From positions 1 through 34,074 of IMG/VR virus record IMGVR_UViG_3300029893_000043: 34,074 bases of DNA. The stretch is one strand, 5' to 3'. A program made the translations under genes and the position numbers. The notes under the pieces were generated by a model. It was not told where the DNA came from and ran no database searches. It saw only the letters and a list, made by a program, of their open reading frames with translations. The DNA is from a virus. This document shows, piece by piece, positions 22,188 through 28,685 of the stretch. The first letter of the stretch is position 1. Every line of letters starts with the position of its first letter.

Positions 22188-23840
22188 TCAGAACATCCTG
22201 CGGCTGTCGCCGCTGTAGTCGTCGTCGCGGGCAAGCCCGCTCCCACGGCGCGGCATGGCCTGGAAGCCGGCGCTGCCGCCCATCATGGTGGTCGCGCCCA
22301 TCCACAGCATGTGCAGCGCGTCGGGGCCGTCGTCGTGGTCGGCCTTGGGAAAGTGCCGGAGCTGGTCGATCAGCGTGGTCTGGCTCGGGTGCAGGCGGAT
22401 CAGCCCGTTCGCCATGTGCGGTTGCAGGCTCTCGATGCGCAGCACCTTGTCGGAGATCGGCGTGACGGCGCGCGCCGGGACGGGAATGCCGCGCGCCGCG
22501 CTGCGCTTCACCAGCTCGGAGTAGAGGAACGCCTGAAACTGCACCGTCTCGACCACCCACAGCAGGCAGCGGTATTGCCGTTGCAGGTCGATCACGTCCT
22601 CGATGATGCGGTCGGGCAGGCGTTTCTTGATGAGTGCCTCGACCACGTCGAGGATGCCGGTCTGGCGATTGAAGCCGCCCACCAGCAGCGCGCTCGGGTC
22701 GCGGCTGGCGCCGGCCTTGCCGAGCGACGGATCGCAGGCGCCGGCGAAGATCCAGTCGGCCAGGCGATTGACCCAGAACTGGATCACCTTGGCGAAGGGC
22801 GCGTCGTCGTCGGAAAGCGGATCGTTCTGCAATTCGCTGTCGAACGAGGCGTGGCCGTCGCGCGCGCGAATCTTCATCAGGTCGAGCAGCGGGCGGCCCG
22901 CCGGCCAGCTCACTTCGGCGCCGGCATCCATCTCCAGCTTGTGCGCCTGGTAGAAGGCGTCGGCCAGCGCCTCGCCCTGCGAGAGGATGAGGTTTTCCCA
23001 CTCGTCCCACAGCACCATGTTGTGCGGCCACTGGATGATGGCCTTGAACTTGGCCGACGTCCACAGCGGGTTCTTGAGCAGCCGCGCCAGCACCGAGTCG
23101 TAGTGCAGGATGGTGCCGATGACGATGCAATCGAACTTCTCGCCGGCGCCGCCGAGCTTCAGCACGGCCTTGGTGATCCAGCCTTGCAGCTTGTCGCGCT
23201 GCTCGGGTGTCTTGACGTTCTCGTCGTTTTCCAGATCGTCGCCGACGAACAGGTCGGGCCGGTGCGGGCCGTGGCGGCGGCCCCGGATGCGCTTGCCGCT
23301 GCCGACTGCCTCGATCTTGCGGTCGTTCTTCGTGACGATCACGCCGGCCTGCCAGACGCGTCCGCCGCCGCCGCAGGATTCGGGGAAGTCCATGCCTAAG
23401 CGCGGGTTGCCTTCCAGCTCGGCCTTGATGGCTTCGAGCATGATGGCCGCCTGGTCGAAGGCGTCCATGCCGATCATGGCATACCACTTGCGCTCGGTGA
23501 TGACGCACCAGAGGACGAAGATCTGCGAGGTGATCGTCGACTTCGCTTCGCCGCGCGGCGCGGCGATGGCGTCGGTTTCCGCCTTGTCGCTGTTGGCGAT
23601 CTCCGGCAGGCGCTGGTAGAGGTAGTCGTGGAGCCGGCTGTTCTCCTTCTTCACGTAGTGCGGGAAGTAGGTGCGCGCGAAGAACTCGAAGTCGCCCCAG
23701 GCGCGCGCGCGACGCCCGGCCGAGGCGGCGGGATCGGGGTCGAAACCATCAACCTCCGCATCGATGACCTGGCGGAACTCGGCGGAGTAACGCGCGATGT
23801 CGTCGAGAAAGGTGCGGCGGGAGGTTTTGGCGTTACTCAT
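22188..23840 (-). CDS. Terminase large subunit (Mu gp28-like)
   Basis: This 550-aa protein is the packaging ATPase/nuclease. The start at 23840 overlaps the previous gene by 8 bases. The ATPase has a Walker A-like APRGEAKS (94-101) and a Walker B-type PDLFVGDDLEND (195-206). The C-terminal nuclease half contains ACDPSLGK and KADHDDGPDAL with conserved acidic residues. It packages DNA from the integrated phage copies headful-wise in Mu-type phages. The last 20 residues (RRGSGLARDDDYSGDSRRMF) are encoded partly by a REP-like palindrome, so the native C-terminus seems to have been extended or replaced. Confidence 0.94.
   Translation of the reverse strand: MSNAKTSRRTFLDDIARYSAEFRQVIDAEVDGFDPDPAASAGRRARAWGDFEFFARTYFPHYVKKENSRLHDYLYQRLPEIANSDKAETDAIAAPRGEAKSTITSQIFVLWCVITERKWYAMIGMDAFDQAAIMLEAIKAELEGNPRLGMDFPESCGGGGRVWQAGVIVTKNDRKIEAVGSGKRIRGRRHGPHRPDLFVGDDLENDENVKTPEQRDKLQGWITKAVLKLGGAGEKFDCIVIGTILHYDSVLARLLKNPLWTSAKFKAIIQWPHNMVLWDEWENLILSQGEALADAFYQAHKLEMDAGAEVSWPAGRPLLDLMKIRARDGHASFDSELQNDPLSDDDAPFAKVIQFWVNRLADWIFAGACDPSLGKAGASRDPSALLVGGFNRQTGILDVVEALIKKRLPDRIIEDVIDLQRQYRCLLWVVETVQFQAFLYSELVKRSAARGIPVPARAVTPISDKVLRIESLQPHMANGLIRLHPSQTTLIDQLRHFPKADHDDGPDALHMLWMGATTMMGGSAGFQAMPRRGSGLARDDDYSGDSRRMF
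22225..22246. repeat. REP-like palindrome inside the terminase C-terminus
   Basis: The minus strand reads GTGGGAGCGGGCTTGCCCGC followed by GA, with gcgggc (22227-22232) pairing with gcccgc (22235-22240) across two bases. This closely matches the REP sequences scattered between genes of Pseudomonas and some betaproteobacteria. Here it lies inside coding sequence and supplies residues ~532-539 of the terminase. Confidence 0.7.
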
Positions 23841-23970
23841 GCAGCTCGCCGTCGTCGTCGTAATACGGCATGGGGAACCAGCCGCACTCCTCGCACTCAA
23901 CCGCAACACCCATGTCGGCCTGCTCCATGCCGCATTCCGGGCAGGTCACAAACTCGATATCGTCAGCCAT
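23833..23970 (-). CDS. 45-aa zinc-ribbon protein
   Basis: This short protein has two CxxC pairs (CPECG and CEECGW), which would bind one zinc ion, and an acidic C-terminus (YYDDDGELHE). Its start overlaps the end of the small terminase gene and its end overlaps the large terminase start, each by 8 bases, which supports it as a real coupled gene. It probably is a packaging accessory, but no function is established. Confidence 0.7.
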   Translation of the reverse strand: MADDIEFVTCPECGMEQADMGVAVECEECGWFPMPYYDDDGELHE

Positions 23971-24454
23971 ACACCCCCACAATTTCCGCCGCAAACGGCT
24001 CCAGAATCTCGGCGAAGGCGCCGGCATGGCGCGGATGCTTGGTGCGGACGAACTCGCCAAGGCGCCTGACAACATCGGTGGCTATAGCGAGGCGATCCGC
24101 CTCGGGCATCATGCCTTTGCTGGCGGCGCGCAGCTTGGCGACGGTGTCGCCCAGGATGGCCATCGCCTTGACGGCCTCAACGGGGTCGCCGCTGGCCGTA
24201 GCTTCGAGCAACGTTTCGCAGCGTAGTAACGCGGCGGCGATGATGCGGCCGAGGGCCTGCTCGATGCCGCCGCCGGAGACGACCAGGCTTGCTTTCTGGA
24301 AGGCATCCCAGTCATCGCCACCATCGCGCGCTTCACGGAACCAGCGGCGCGCGGTGGGCAGCGGCACGTCGACCTTGTCAGCCGCCGCCTCAAGCGGCAA
24401 GCCGCCTATGTAGGCGGCGCGCAGCTTGATCTTGAGTTCCGGCGGGTGGGCCAT
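23963..24454 (-). CDS. Terminase small subunit, DUF3486 (Mu gp27-like)
   Basis: This 163-aa protein has an N-terminal helix-turn-helix (PPELKIKLRAAYIGGLPLE, then LPTARRWFREARDGG) that would recognise the phage DNA end. The helical core includes WDAFQKASLVVSGGG and LEATASGDPVEAVKAMAILG. DUF3486 proteins lie directly before the large terminase in Mu-like phages and act as the DNA-recognition subunit. It overlaps the previous stop by one base. Confidence 0.9.
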   Translation of the reverse strand: MAHPPELKIKLRAAYIGGLPLEAAADKVDVPLPTARRWFREARDGGDDWDAFQKASLVVSGGGIEQALGRIIAAALLRCETLLEATASGDPVEAVKAMAILGDTVAKLRAASKGMMPEADRLAIATDVVRRLGEFVRTKHPRHAGAFAEILEPFAAEIVGVYG

Positions 24455-24702
24455 CAGAACAGCTCACGCAGCCGCTGGACGTGCTCGCGCCCCTCGGGAG
24501 TCATCAGGGCCATGTCGCCGGTCAGCGTGACGGCGCCCACGTCCGCCAGCCAGCGCAGATCGGCGCGCACGCGGTCGAGCGTGACTGGGATGTTGTGGAC
24601 GTTTTCCAGCGCGTCGCGCAGCAGCCGGGCCGGCGCTGATCCGTGCTCAAACACCAGGCTAGCGAGCAGGCTGTTGCGGCGCTTCTTGTCGTCATCGTTC
24701 AT
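24454..24702 (-). CDS. Small winged-helix phage protein (Mu gp26 position, VpaChn25_0724-like)
   Basis: This 82-aa protein fits the small ArsR-like winged-helix family found before the small terminase of Mu-like phages. It contains ASLVFEHGSAPARLLRDAL, then IPVTLDRVRADLRWLADVG and a final ALMTPEGREHVQRL hairpin-helix. It overlaps the next gene by one base and the previous one by 4 bases. The target is unknown. Confidence 0.82.
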   Translation of the reverse strand: MNDDDKKRRNSLLASLVFEHGSAPARLLRDALENVHNIPVTLDRVRADLRWLADVGAVTLTGDMALMTPEGREHVQRLRELF

Positions 24703-25064
24703 GGCATGCCCTTTTCGGTGATTCGGTTGAGGATCAGGCGCAGCGTGTCCGACTGCCCCCGGTTCTCGCCCACGAGCTGATTGACCGTACCGGCAAGCGT
24801 GTTGATGGCCTCGTAGACCTTGCCCAAGTCGTCGTGATCGGGAGCCGAGGCGACAGCGCTTTCGAGGTGAGCCAGGCGACCGGACAATGCGGCGATCTCG
24901 CCGCTGTGCTTTTCGCCATCGGCCTTTTGCGCGGCCTGCATGATCGAGAACCGCTCATCGACCTTGTCGTTGCGCGTCGCATTGCGCACGTAGATAAACA
25001 GCGCGAGCTGGCTGATGGCCAGCACCCCCTTGATGATGAAGTCGAGAATAACTGCGAGGTCCAC
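24699..25064 (-). CDS. DUF2730 membrane protein (Mu gp25-like)
   Basis: This 121-aa protein begins at a GTG with an AGGTG site. It has one N-terminal membrane helix (AVILDFIIKGVLAISQLALF) followed by a coiled coil (EIAALSGRLAHLESAV, LAGTVNQLVGENRGQ). This matches DUF2730, a conserved protein of the Mu gp20s cluster. It may work at the inner membrane near lysis or packaging, but its job is not known. Confidence 0.88.
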   Translation of the reverse strand: MDLAVILDFIIKGVLAISQLALFIYVRNATRNDKVDERFSIMQAAQKADGEKHSGEIAALSGRLAHLESAVASAPDHDDLGKVYEAINTLAGTVNQLVGENRGQSDTLRLILNRITEKGMP

Positions 25065-25067
25065 GGA

Positions 25068-25304
25068 TCAATCACCTGCGCTCACGATGGAGTATTCGAG
25101 TTCTTGCTGGCATGCGATGCACGTCTGCACGCCGGGATAGGCTTCACGCCGTCCCTGCGGAATCGGCTCTTCGCAAAGATGGCAATGCGTTGCCGAGTCA
25201 TCGACGGTCTTGCCGTCGAGCCCAGCGCGCTCTGCTTGCGCTTGAAGAGCGGCCACGCGCTGCTGCTCTTCGAGCGCGCAGCCGTCATCGACCAGGCGGA
25301 TCAT
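25068..25304 (-). CDS. TraR/DksA-family C4 zinc-finger protein
   Basis: This 78-aa protein carries the DksA/TraR zinc finger HCHLCEEPIPQGRREA, then TCIACQQELE: the four Cys are in CxxC pairs about 17 residues apart. The N-terminal helix (CALEEQQRVAALQAQAERA) is short, as in phage and plasmid TraR, which bind in the RNA polymerase secondary channel and mimic DksA with ppGpp. The ATG overlaps the Rz stop (ATGA). It may adjust host transcription during late growth. Confidence 0.85.
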   Translation of the reverse strand: MIRLVDDGCALEEQQRVAALQAQAERAGLDGKTVDDSATHCHLCEEPIPQGRREAYPGVQTCIACQQELEYSIVSAGD

Positions 25305-25602
25305 TCGGCACCACCATCGTCGTAGCGCCGGATGTCGTCGAGACGTCCGAGGCATTGCTCGTAGAGGTCGCGGGCGGTGGCGATCCAGCCGGCGACGTCG
25401 GTATCGGTGGCGTACTCATCGCCGTCGCCGGCTTGGCCTTGGTGCGCGGGATCGGCGGCAGGTCGGGCAGCGGGGTCTTGTAACGTGCCGGCAGACAGGA
25501 GCGCCGCTCCGGCGGCGGGGCGTAGGCCGGTGGGCTGGTCGAGCACCCGGAGAGCAGCACCGCCAAGGCAAGGGCGGCCAGTGGTAACGGCATTAAGGGC
25601 AT
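25285..25602 (-). CDS. Rz1: Rz1-like outer-membrane spanin lipoprotein (nested in Rz)
   Basis: This 105-aa protein is encoded in another frame almost wholly inside Rz. The signal peptide ends at a lipobox (AVLLSGC, Cys20). The mature part is Pro-rich (SPPAYAPPPERRSC, LPDLPPIPRTK), as usual for Rz1. A near-ideal AAGGAG site lies 8 bases before the ATG. It is expected to be an outer-membrane lipoprotein that binds Rz across the periplasm to disrupt the outer membrane at lysis. Confidence 0.87.
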   Translation of the reverse strand: MPLMPLPLAALALAVLLSGCSTSPPAYAPPPERRSCLPARYKTPLPDLPPIPRTKAKPATAMSTPPIPTSPAGSPPPATSTSNASDVSTTSGATTMVVPNDPPGR

Positions 25603-25888
25603 CTTGTGTCTCCTTGAGTTGGCGCGCCTGGCGGGCAGTGGTGGCGGCGCGGGCGCGGTCGATGTCGTCGGCCAGGTCGGCCTTGCGCTTGACTTCGGCG
25701 CGCCAGATTTCGGCCTGGCCGAGCAGGCGCTTGGTCTCGACTTCATGCAGCCGCGCGATCTCGGCGTCGTGCGCGCTGGTGAGCGCATCGATGCGCAGCC
25801 CCTGCCAGCCGCCGGCGGCGGCGGCGCCGATGGCCAGGCAGGCGAGATAGGGCCACGCAGCGCGCAGCAGGGCGAGCAGCGCGGTCAT
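25301..25888 (-). CDS. Rz: Rz-like inner-membrane spanin
   Basis: This 195-aa protein has one N-terminal membrane helix (AAWPYLACLAIGAAAAGGW) and a long helical periplasmic part (ALTSAHDAEIARLHEVETK, ADDIDRARAATTARQARQL). It starts at the ATG overlapping the transglycosylase stop (ATGA). The position right after the endolysin and the nested lipoprotein gene define it as the i-spanin. Residues beyond ~105 are less conserved in look because they must also encode Rz1. Confidence 0.87.
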   Translation of the reverse strand: MTALLALLRAAWPYLACLAIGAAAAGGWQGLRIDALTSAHDAEIARLHEVETKRLLGQAEIWRAEVKRKADLADDIDRARAATTARQARQLKETQDALNAVTTGRPCLGGAALRVLDQPTGLRPAAGAALLSAGTLQDPAARPAADPAHQGQAGDGDEYATDTDVAGWIATARDLYEQCLGRLDDIRRYDDGGAE

Positions 25889-26607
25889 GTGCAGACCACC
25901 CCCGGCCCCCAGCTCGCGTAGAGCGGCTGCCATTTAAGGAGGATGCGCTGCGGGTAGCCAAGGTTTTCCGGGCAGTGCTTGGGGCTGCGGGATGCCTGGC
26001 CGCAGCGGGCATCAATCGCCCCCCTATCGAGCGAGGGAGCGGCCAGGCGTGACTCTTTGAGCCAGTGGCCGAGGCCGCCGTTGTAGGCGCGCAGGCCGGC
26101 CCACCAGCGGTCGCAGACGGTGGCGCCCTTGACGCGATCCAGCAGCCAGCGGTCGTAGACGGCCAGCGCGCGCAGCGCCCAGGCCGGGTTGCCCGTCAGG
26201 GCATCGCTGGGCCGCCCCGAGATGCCCTGCCCCCCCCCGTGGGGGGCAGCGAGCGCCGTTTGCGAGCGTGGGGGGCCAATCCATTCGGCGCTGGCCAGCG
26301 CGGGGTCGACACCGCCGATCCACTCGGCCGTATCGGGCGTGAACTGCGCCAGGCCGTGGGCGTAAATGGATCGCGCGTCCGGCCGCCAGGCGGATTCCTG
26401 GTGCACTTGGGCGGCCAGGGTGGCGACCGGCGCTTCGAGACCAAACACCAGGCGCGCCTGGCGCGTCAGCTCGCCACGGTAGCGCGCGGCGGCCGGCGGC
26501 ACCTGCGCTTGCGCCTGAGCCGGAATGAGCAAGGCCAAAATAACCACGCCAAACGCGACCACCAGATACAGGGAGCAGCGAATTAGATGGGCGCGATTAC
26601 TACCCAT
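25885..26607 (-). CDS. SLT-type lytic transglycosylase (endolysin)
   Basis: This 240-aa protein has an N-terminal hydrophobic signal or anchor (LYLVVAFGVVILALLIPA, then QAQAQ), implying export. The SLT domain has the catalytic Glu71 in QVHQESAWRPDA, then HGLAQFTPDTAEWIGG and a C-terminal YNGGLGHW with CGQASRSPKHC. It cleaves peptidoglycan glycan strands at lysis. Between ASAEWI and NPAWALRAL about 25-30 residues (111-138) are encoded by a GC-rich dispersed repeat and look like an insertion into the SLT fold. Activity of the enlarged protein is plausible but uncertain. Confidence 0.9.
   Translation of the reverse strand: MGSNRAHLIRCSLYLVVAFGVVILALLIPAQAQAQVPPAAARYRGELTRQARLVFGLEAPVATLAAQVHQESAWRPDARSIYAHGLAQFTPDTAEWIGGVDPALASAEWIGPPRSQTALAAPHGGGQGISGRPSDALTGNPAWALRALAVYDRWLLDRVKGATVCDRWWAGLRAYNGGLGHWLKESRLAAPSLDRGAIDARCGQASRSPKHCPENLGYPQRILLKWQPLYASWGPGVVCT
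26230..26275. repeat. GC-rich dispersed repeat, copy B (inside endolysin gene)
   Basis: The core at 26242-26274 matches the intergenic copy at 14424-14456 at 28 of 33 positions, with the same flanking C-run. It lies in frame inside the transglycosylase gene and encodes the Pro/Gly/Ala-rich stretch from about residue 112 to 126. Confidence 0.75.
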
Positions 26608-26921
26608 CACGCCCCCAACGCCATCGCCACCATGCCGGCGGCGACGATGAGCGCGCGCCGGATCATCGCGGCAGAAAACACCAGGTCGCGGCCGCCGACC
26701 AGGAACACATCGGGCCGTGCGTATGGCGCGGTGCTGCGGTCGATGCCGTAGCCGATCCATCCGCCGGTGGCGACGAGCATCGCCTTGTGAAGCGCAATGC
26801 GCCAGAGCGCCGGATCGTACTGCCCAGGCGGCGGCGCACTGACGTAGACGGCTGCGCCGAGGGCGATGGCGACGAGCAGCCATTCGGCCATGCGTGGCCA
26901 GGCAAGCTTAGGTGTTTTCAT
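26607..26921 (-). CDS. Holin-like membrane protein
   Basis: This 104-aa protein has two or three hydrophobic segments: WLLVAIALGAAVYVSA, KAMLVATGGWIGYGI and ALIVAAGMVAMALGA. A charged N-terminus (MKTPKLAWPR) precedes them. The size, membrane pattern and position directly before the transglycosylase (one-base overlap) fit a holin that times lysis or releases the endolysin. Confidence 0.8.
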   Translation of the reverse strand: MKTPKLAWPRMAEWLLVAIALGAAVYVSAPPPGQYDPALWRIALHKAMLVATGGWIGYGIDRSTAPYARPDVFLVGGRDLVFSAAMIRRALIVAAGMVAMALGA

Positions 26922-27141
26922 GGGGAGCTTCCTTTGGCTCGAAGGCCGGTACGCCAGCCGGACTGCGCACCATCAAGCAAACCGTCGTCACGTCGTGCAG
27001 ATGAATGTCGGGATAACGCAGGCTGCGCTCGCGCGCCAGCGCCATCTGCAGCTTGCAGTAGCCGTATTTGGGATCGCGCGCCGGCTCGAAATGAGCGCAG
27101 GCGCCACAGACGGGATCGGGAGTTGGCTGGATGCGGGACAT
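26908..27141 (-). CDS. Small Cys-containing protein before the holin gene
   Basis: This 77-aa protein was started at the ATG at 27141; a GTG 21 bases upstream is the alternative. It has CGACAHFEP with CxxC, then a further Cys in YGYCKLQ and one in TVCLMV, so a zinc or metal site is possible. A 21-bp dyad lies over its start codon. It is the first gene after the double terminator, at the head of the late region. No function is recognised. Confidence 0.68.
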   Translation of the reverse strand: MSRIQPTPDPVCGACAHFEPARDPKYGYCKLQMALARERSLRYPDIHLHDVTTVCLMVRSPAGVPAFEPKEAPHENT

Positions 27142-27150
27142 GTCCGCATC
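27130..27150. promoter_or_regulatory. 21-bp dyad over a start codon; possible operator
   Basis: Seven-base arms (gatgcgg at 27130-27136, ccgcatc at 27144-27150) flank a centre containing acatgt. It covers the start codon (27139-27141) of the first late gene. It could be a binding site for a late activator such as the Mor-family protein, or an RNA hairpin that limits translation. Confidence 0.35.
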
Positions 27151-27170
27151 ATCCGCGCGCACGCGGAAAG

Positions 27171-27194
27171 AAAACCGCTGGCGCGCGCCAGCGG
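27171..27194 (-). terminator. Intrinsic terminator, same palindrome as at 18268
   Basis: The same perfect 20-bp palindrome as 18268-18287 occurs at 27175-27194, followed on the minus strand by TTTT, C and TTT. It lies between the middle/regulatory genes ending at 27308 and the late region starting at 27141, so it should end middle transcripts. Confidence 0.75.
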
Positions 27195-27202
27195 AAAAGC
27201 GA

Positions 27203-27237
27203 AGCCCCGCCGGGCGCGCGGCCGGGCGGGGCTTTTT
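27203..27237 (+). terminator. Second terminator hairpin, plus orientation
   Basis: An 8-bp GC stem (agccccgc with its complement, 27203-27210 and 27226-27233) with a GC-rich inner part is followed by five T on the plus strand. On the minus strand the hairpin is followed by a weaker T-rich stretch, so it may work in both directions and back up the neighbouring terminator. The stretch 27238-27307 that follows holds no recognised gene. Confidence 0.7.
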
Positions 27238-27307
27238 CTAATCTACATCAAGCGGAGGGGGGGCGGCGCTGGTGGGACGCGGACAACCTTGCAAAAAACA
27301 AATTTTG

Positions 27308-27511
27308 TCACCCTGGCAAACCCTGCATTTCATCGGATTTGTCAACCACGCCACCCAGTTCCACCGCTACCCCCTGCATCGCCTCATACGCGGCCTGCAG
27401 GCGCGCGCGCTGCTCGTCCGTGAGGGTTGGGCAACAGACGGCCGCGTTATCGAGCTGCAGGGCGATCTGGCGCAAGCGTAGGGCCGTGAACTGCCGATGC
27501 AGCATCGTCAT
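27308..27511 (-). CDS. Small protein after Mor, function unknown
   Basis: This 67-aa protein starts at the ATG overlapping the Mor-like stop (ATGA). It is helical: an N-terminal FTALRLRQIALQLDNAA helix, two Cys (CC) then TDEQRARLQAAYEAMQGVAVE. It is the last gene before the terminators. No domain is recognised. Confidence 0.65.
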   Translation of the reverse strand: MTMLHRQFTALRLRQIALQLDNAAVCCPTLTDEQRARLQAAYEAMQGVAVELGGVVDKSDEMQGLPG

Positions 27512-27960
27512 GCGAACATGTCCAGTTGGTTGGAGGTCGCGGCGGCCTTGGCGATGGCGGCATCGCCGGTATCGCGCTTGAGAGCGCGCCATACGGTGGT
27601 TTCATGTATGCGCGCTTCGCCGACGATGATCGCGACGGCGGCGCGGGCGCTGCGGCCGCCGCCGGTCAGCTCGTCGAAGCGCGCCTGCAGCTCGGCGTCG
27701 CGAGCGGCCAGCAGCGCGCGGGTGCAGAGCGGAACGGTGAGCACGTCGGCGCCGTAACGCTCAGATAGCTTGCGGACGGCGACGGCGCCGATGCGCTCGG
27801 CCAGCTCCTGGTGCTGCACAGCGCCCTTGGCGCGCTTGCCCTTGGCGATCTGCATCTGCCGGCCGCCGTAGTGCTTGACCAGGTCGAGCGTGGCACGGAT
27901 GCCGATCAGCTCGACCAGGTCGCGCGCGGTCCGCGGCAGGTAGTCGAGGGCGAGTTTCAT
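27508..27960 (-). CDS. mor: Mor-family transcription activator
   Basis: This 150-aa protein matches the Mor/C family that activates middle and late promoters of Mu. The N-terminal dimerisation region has DLVELIGIRATLDLVKHYGG, the recognisable core with GGRQMQIAK. The C-terminal helix-turn-helix is ARAAVAIIVGEARIHETTVW plus RALKRD. It closes the early operon, just before the terminators and late region. Only one such protein is seen, so it may take the roles of both Mor and C. Confidence 0.88.
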   Translation of the reverse strand: MKLALDYLPRTARDLVELIGIRATLDLVKHYGGRQMQIAKGKRAKGAVQHQELAERIGAVAVRKLSERYGADVLTVPLCTRALLAARDAELQARFDELTGGGRSARAAVAIIVGEARIHETTVWRALKRDTGDAAIAKAAATSNQLDMFA

Positions 27961-28196
27961 CGCCGCGCCTCGTCGCTCTGGCGCGGCCAGCGGAAGTCGC
28001 GGCCGGCGGGCATGAAGACCAGACCATTTTTATCGAGCCAGGCGCGCACCATCTGGGCATTGATCTGGTGCAGCACTTCCGGGGTGACGACAATCTGCGG
28101 GCGTTCGCGGCGGACGAGCCGCTCCCAGGCCAGCGCGGCACCCACGGCGATGCCAATGCCCAGGCCGGCCAGGAAGATCAACACGCCGTCAGGCAC
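27957..28196 (-). CDS. Small single-pass membrane protein
   Basis: This 79-aa protein begins with a GTG 8 bases inside the GemA gene end. It has one N-terminal membrane helix (GVLIFLAGLGIGIAVGAALAW), then a charged cytoplasmic part (ERLVRRERPQIVV, INAQMVRAWLDKNGLVFMP). It overlaps the Mor-like start (ATGA). Its function is unknown. Confidence 0.7.
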   Translation of the reverse strand: MPDGVLIFLAGLGIGIAVGAALAWERLVRRERPQIVVTPEVLHQINAQMVRAWLDKNGLVFMPAGRDFRWPRQSDEARR

Positions 28197-28626
28197 GGCT
28201 GCGCCCCACGTGGATTTCCATCGCCTGCACGATCTTGTGCAGTTCGGGACGGTCGCACATGCGCAGCGGCTTGGTAACGCCGCCGGCCATCTGGGCAGCG
28301 ACGCCCTCGCAATAACGCACCTGACTGCCTTCCAGAATTCCGCCGATCATGCATTGGCGCCGCAGTTTCCAAAGGAGCGGTCGCCGCGCGGGTACGGCAC
28401 GATTCACCCACTCCCATTCCCCGGCAGTACGGGAAGCACGAGCCGCCGGGACTAAATGTCCGCGCAGATGATCTAGCACTTTGCGCGCCCCGTCTGCATC
28501 GAGCTGCGTGGACGACGACACGCCGGCCACAGCCTGCATCATGGCGCGGCGCGCATCGTCGTCTAGGCCGCGCGCCGTGCATTCGGCACGAATTGCGCGC
28601 TTCGCGGCTTGCAGGTTGTAGGGCAT
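28189..28626 (-). CDS. gemA: GemA-like regulatory protein (Mu gp16, DUF1018)
   Basis: This 145-aa protein matches the GemA/gp16 family: N-terminal AIRAECTARGLDDDARRAMM, then SSTQLDADGARKVLDHLRG and a C-terminal CEGVAAQMAGGVTKPLRMCD with RPELHKIVQAMEIH. In Mu, GemA affects expression of host genes and DNA supercoiling. A GGAGG site lies before the ATG, and a 9-bp hairpin (28643-28668) is just upstream, in the gap after the Rha gene. Confidence 0.85.
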   Translation of the reverse strand: MPYNLQAAKRAIRAECTARGLDDDARRAMMQAVAGVSSSTQLDADGARKVLDHLRGHLVPAARASRTAGEWEWVNRAVPARRPLLWKLRRQCMIGGILEGSQVRYCEGVAAQMAGGVTKPLRMCDRPELHKIVQAMEIHVGRSRA

Positions 28627-28642
28627 AGTGGCCTCCGAAGTG

Positions 28643-28668
28643 GCCAGCGCCGGAAAGTCGGCGCTGGC
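28643..28668. promoter_or_regulatory. 9-bp hairpin ahead of the gemA ribosome site
   Basis: gccagcgcc (28643-28651) pairs with ggcgctggc (28660-28668) across an 8-base loop. It lies in the 59-base gap between the Rha stop and the GemA start. No T-run follows on the minus strand, so an mRNA stability or partial-attenuation role is more likely than full termination. Confidence 0.5.
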
Positions 28669-28685
28669 GGGACGGCGTTACAGGT

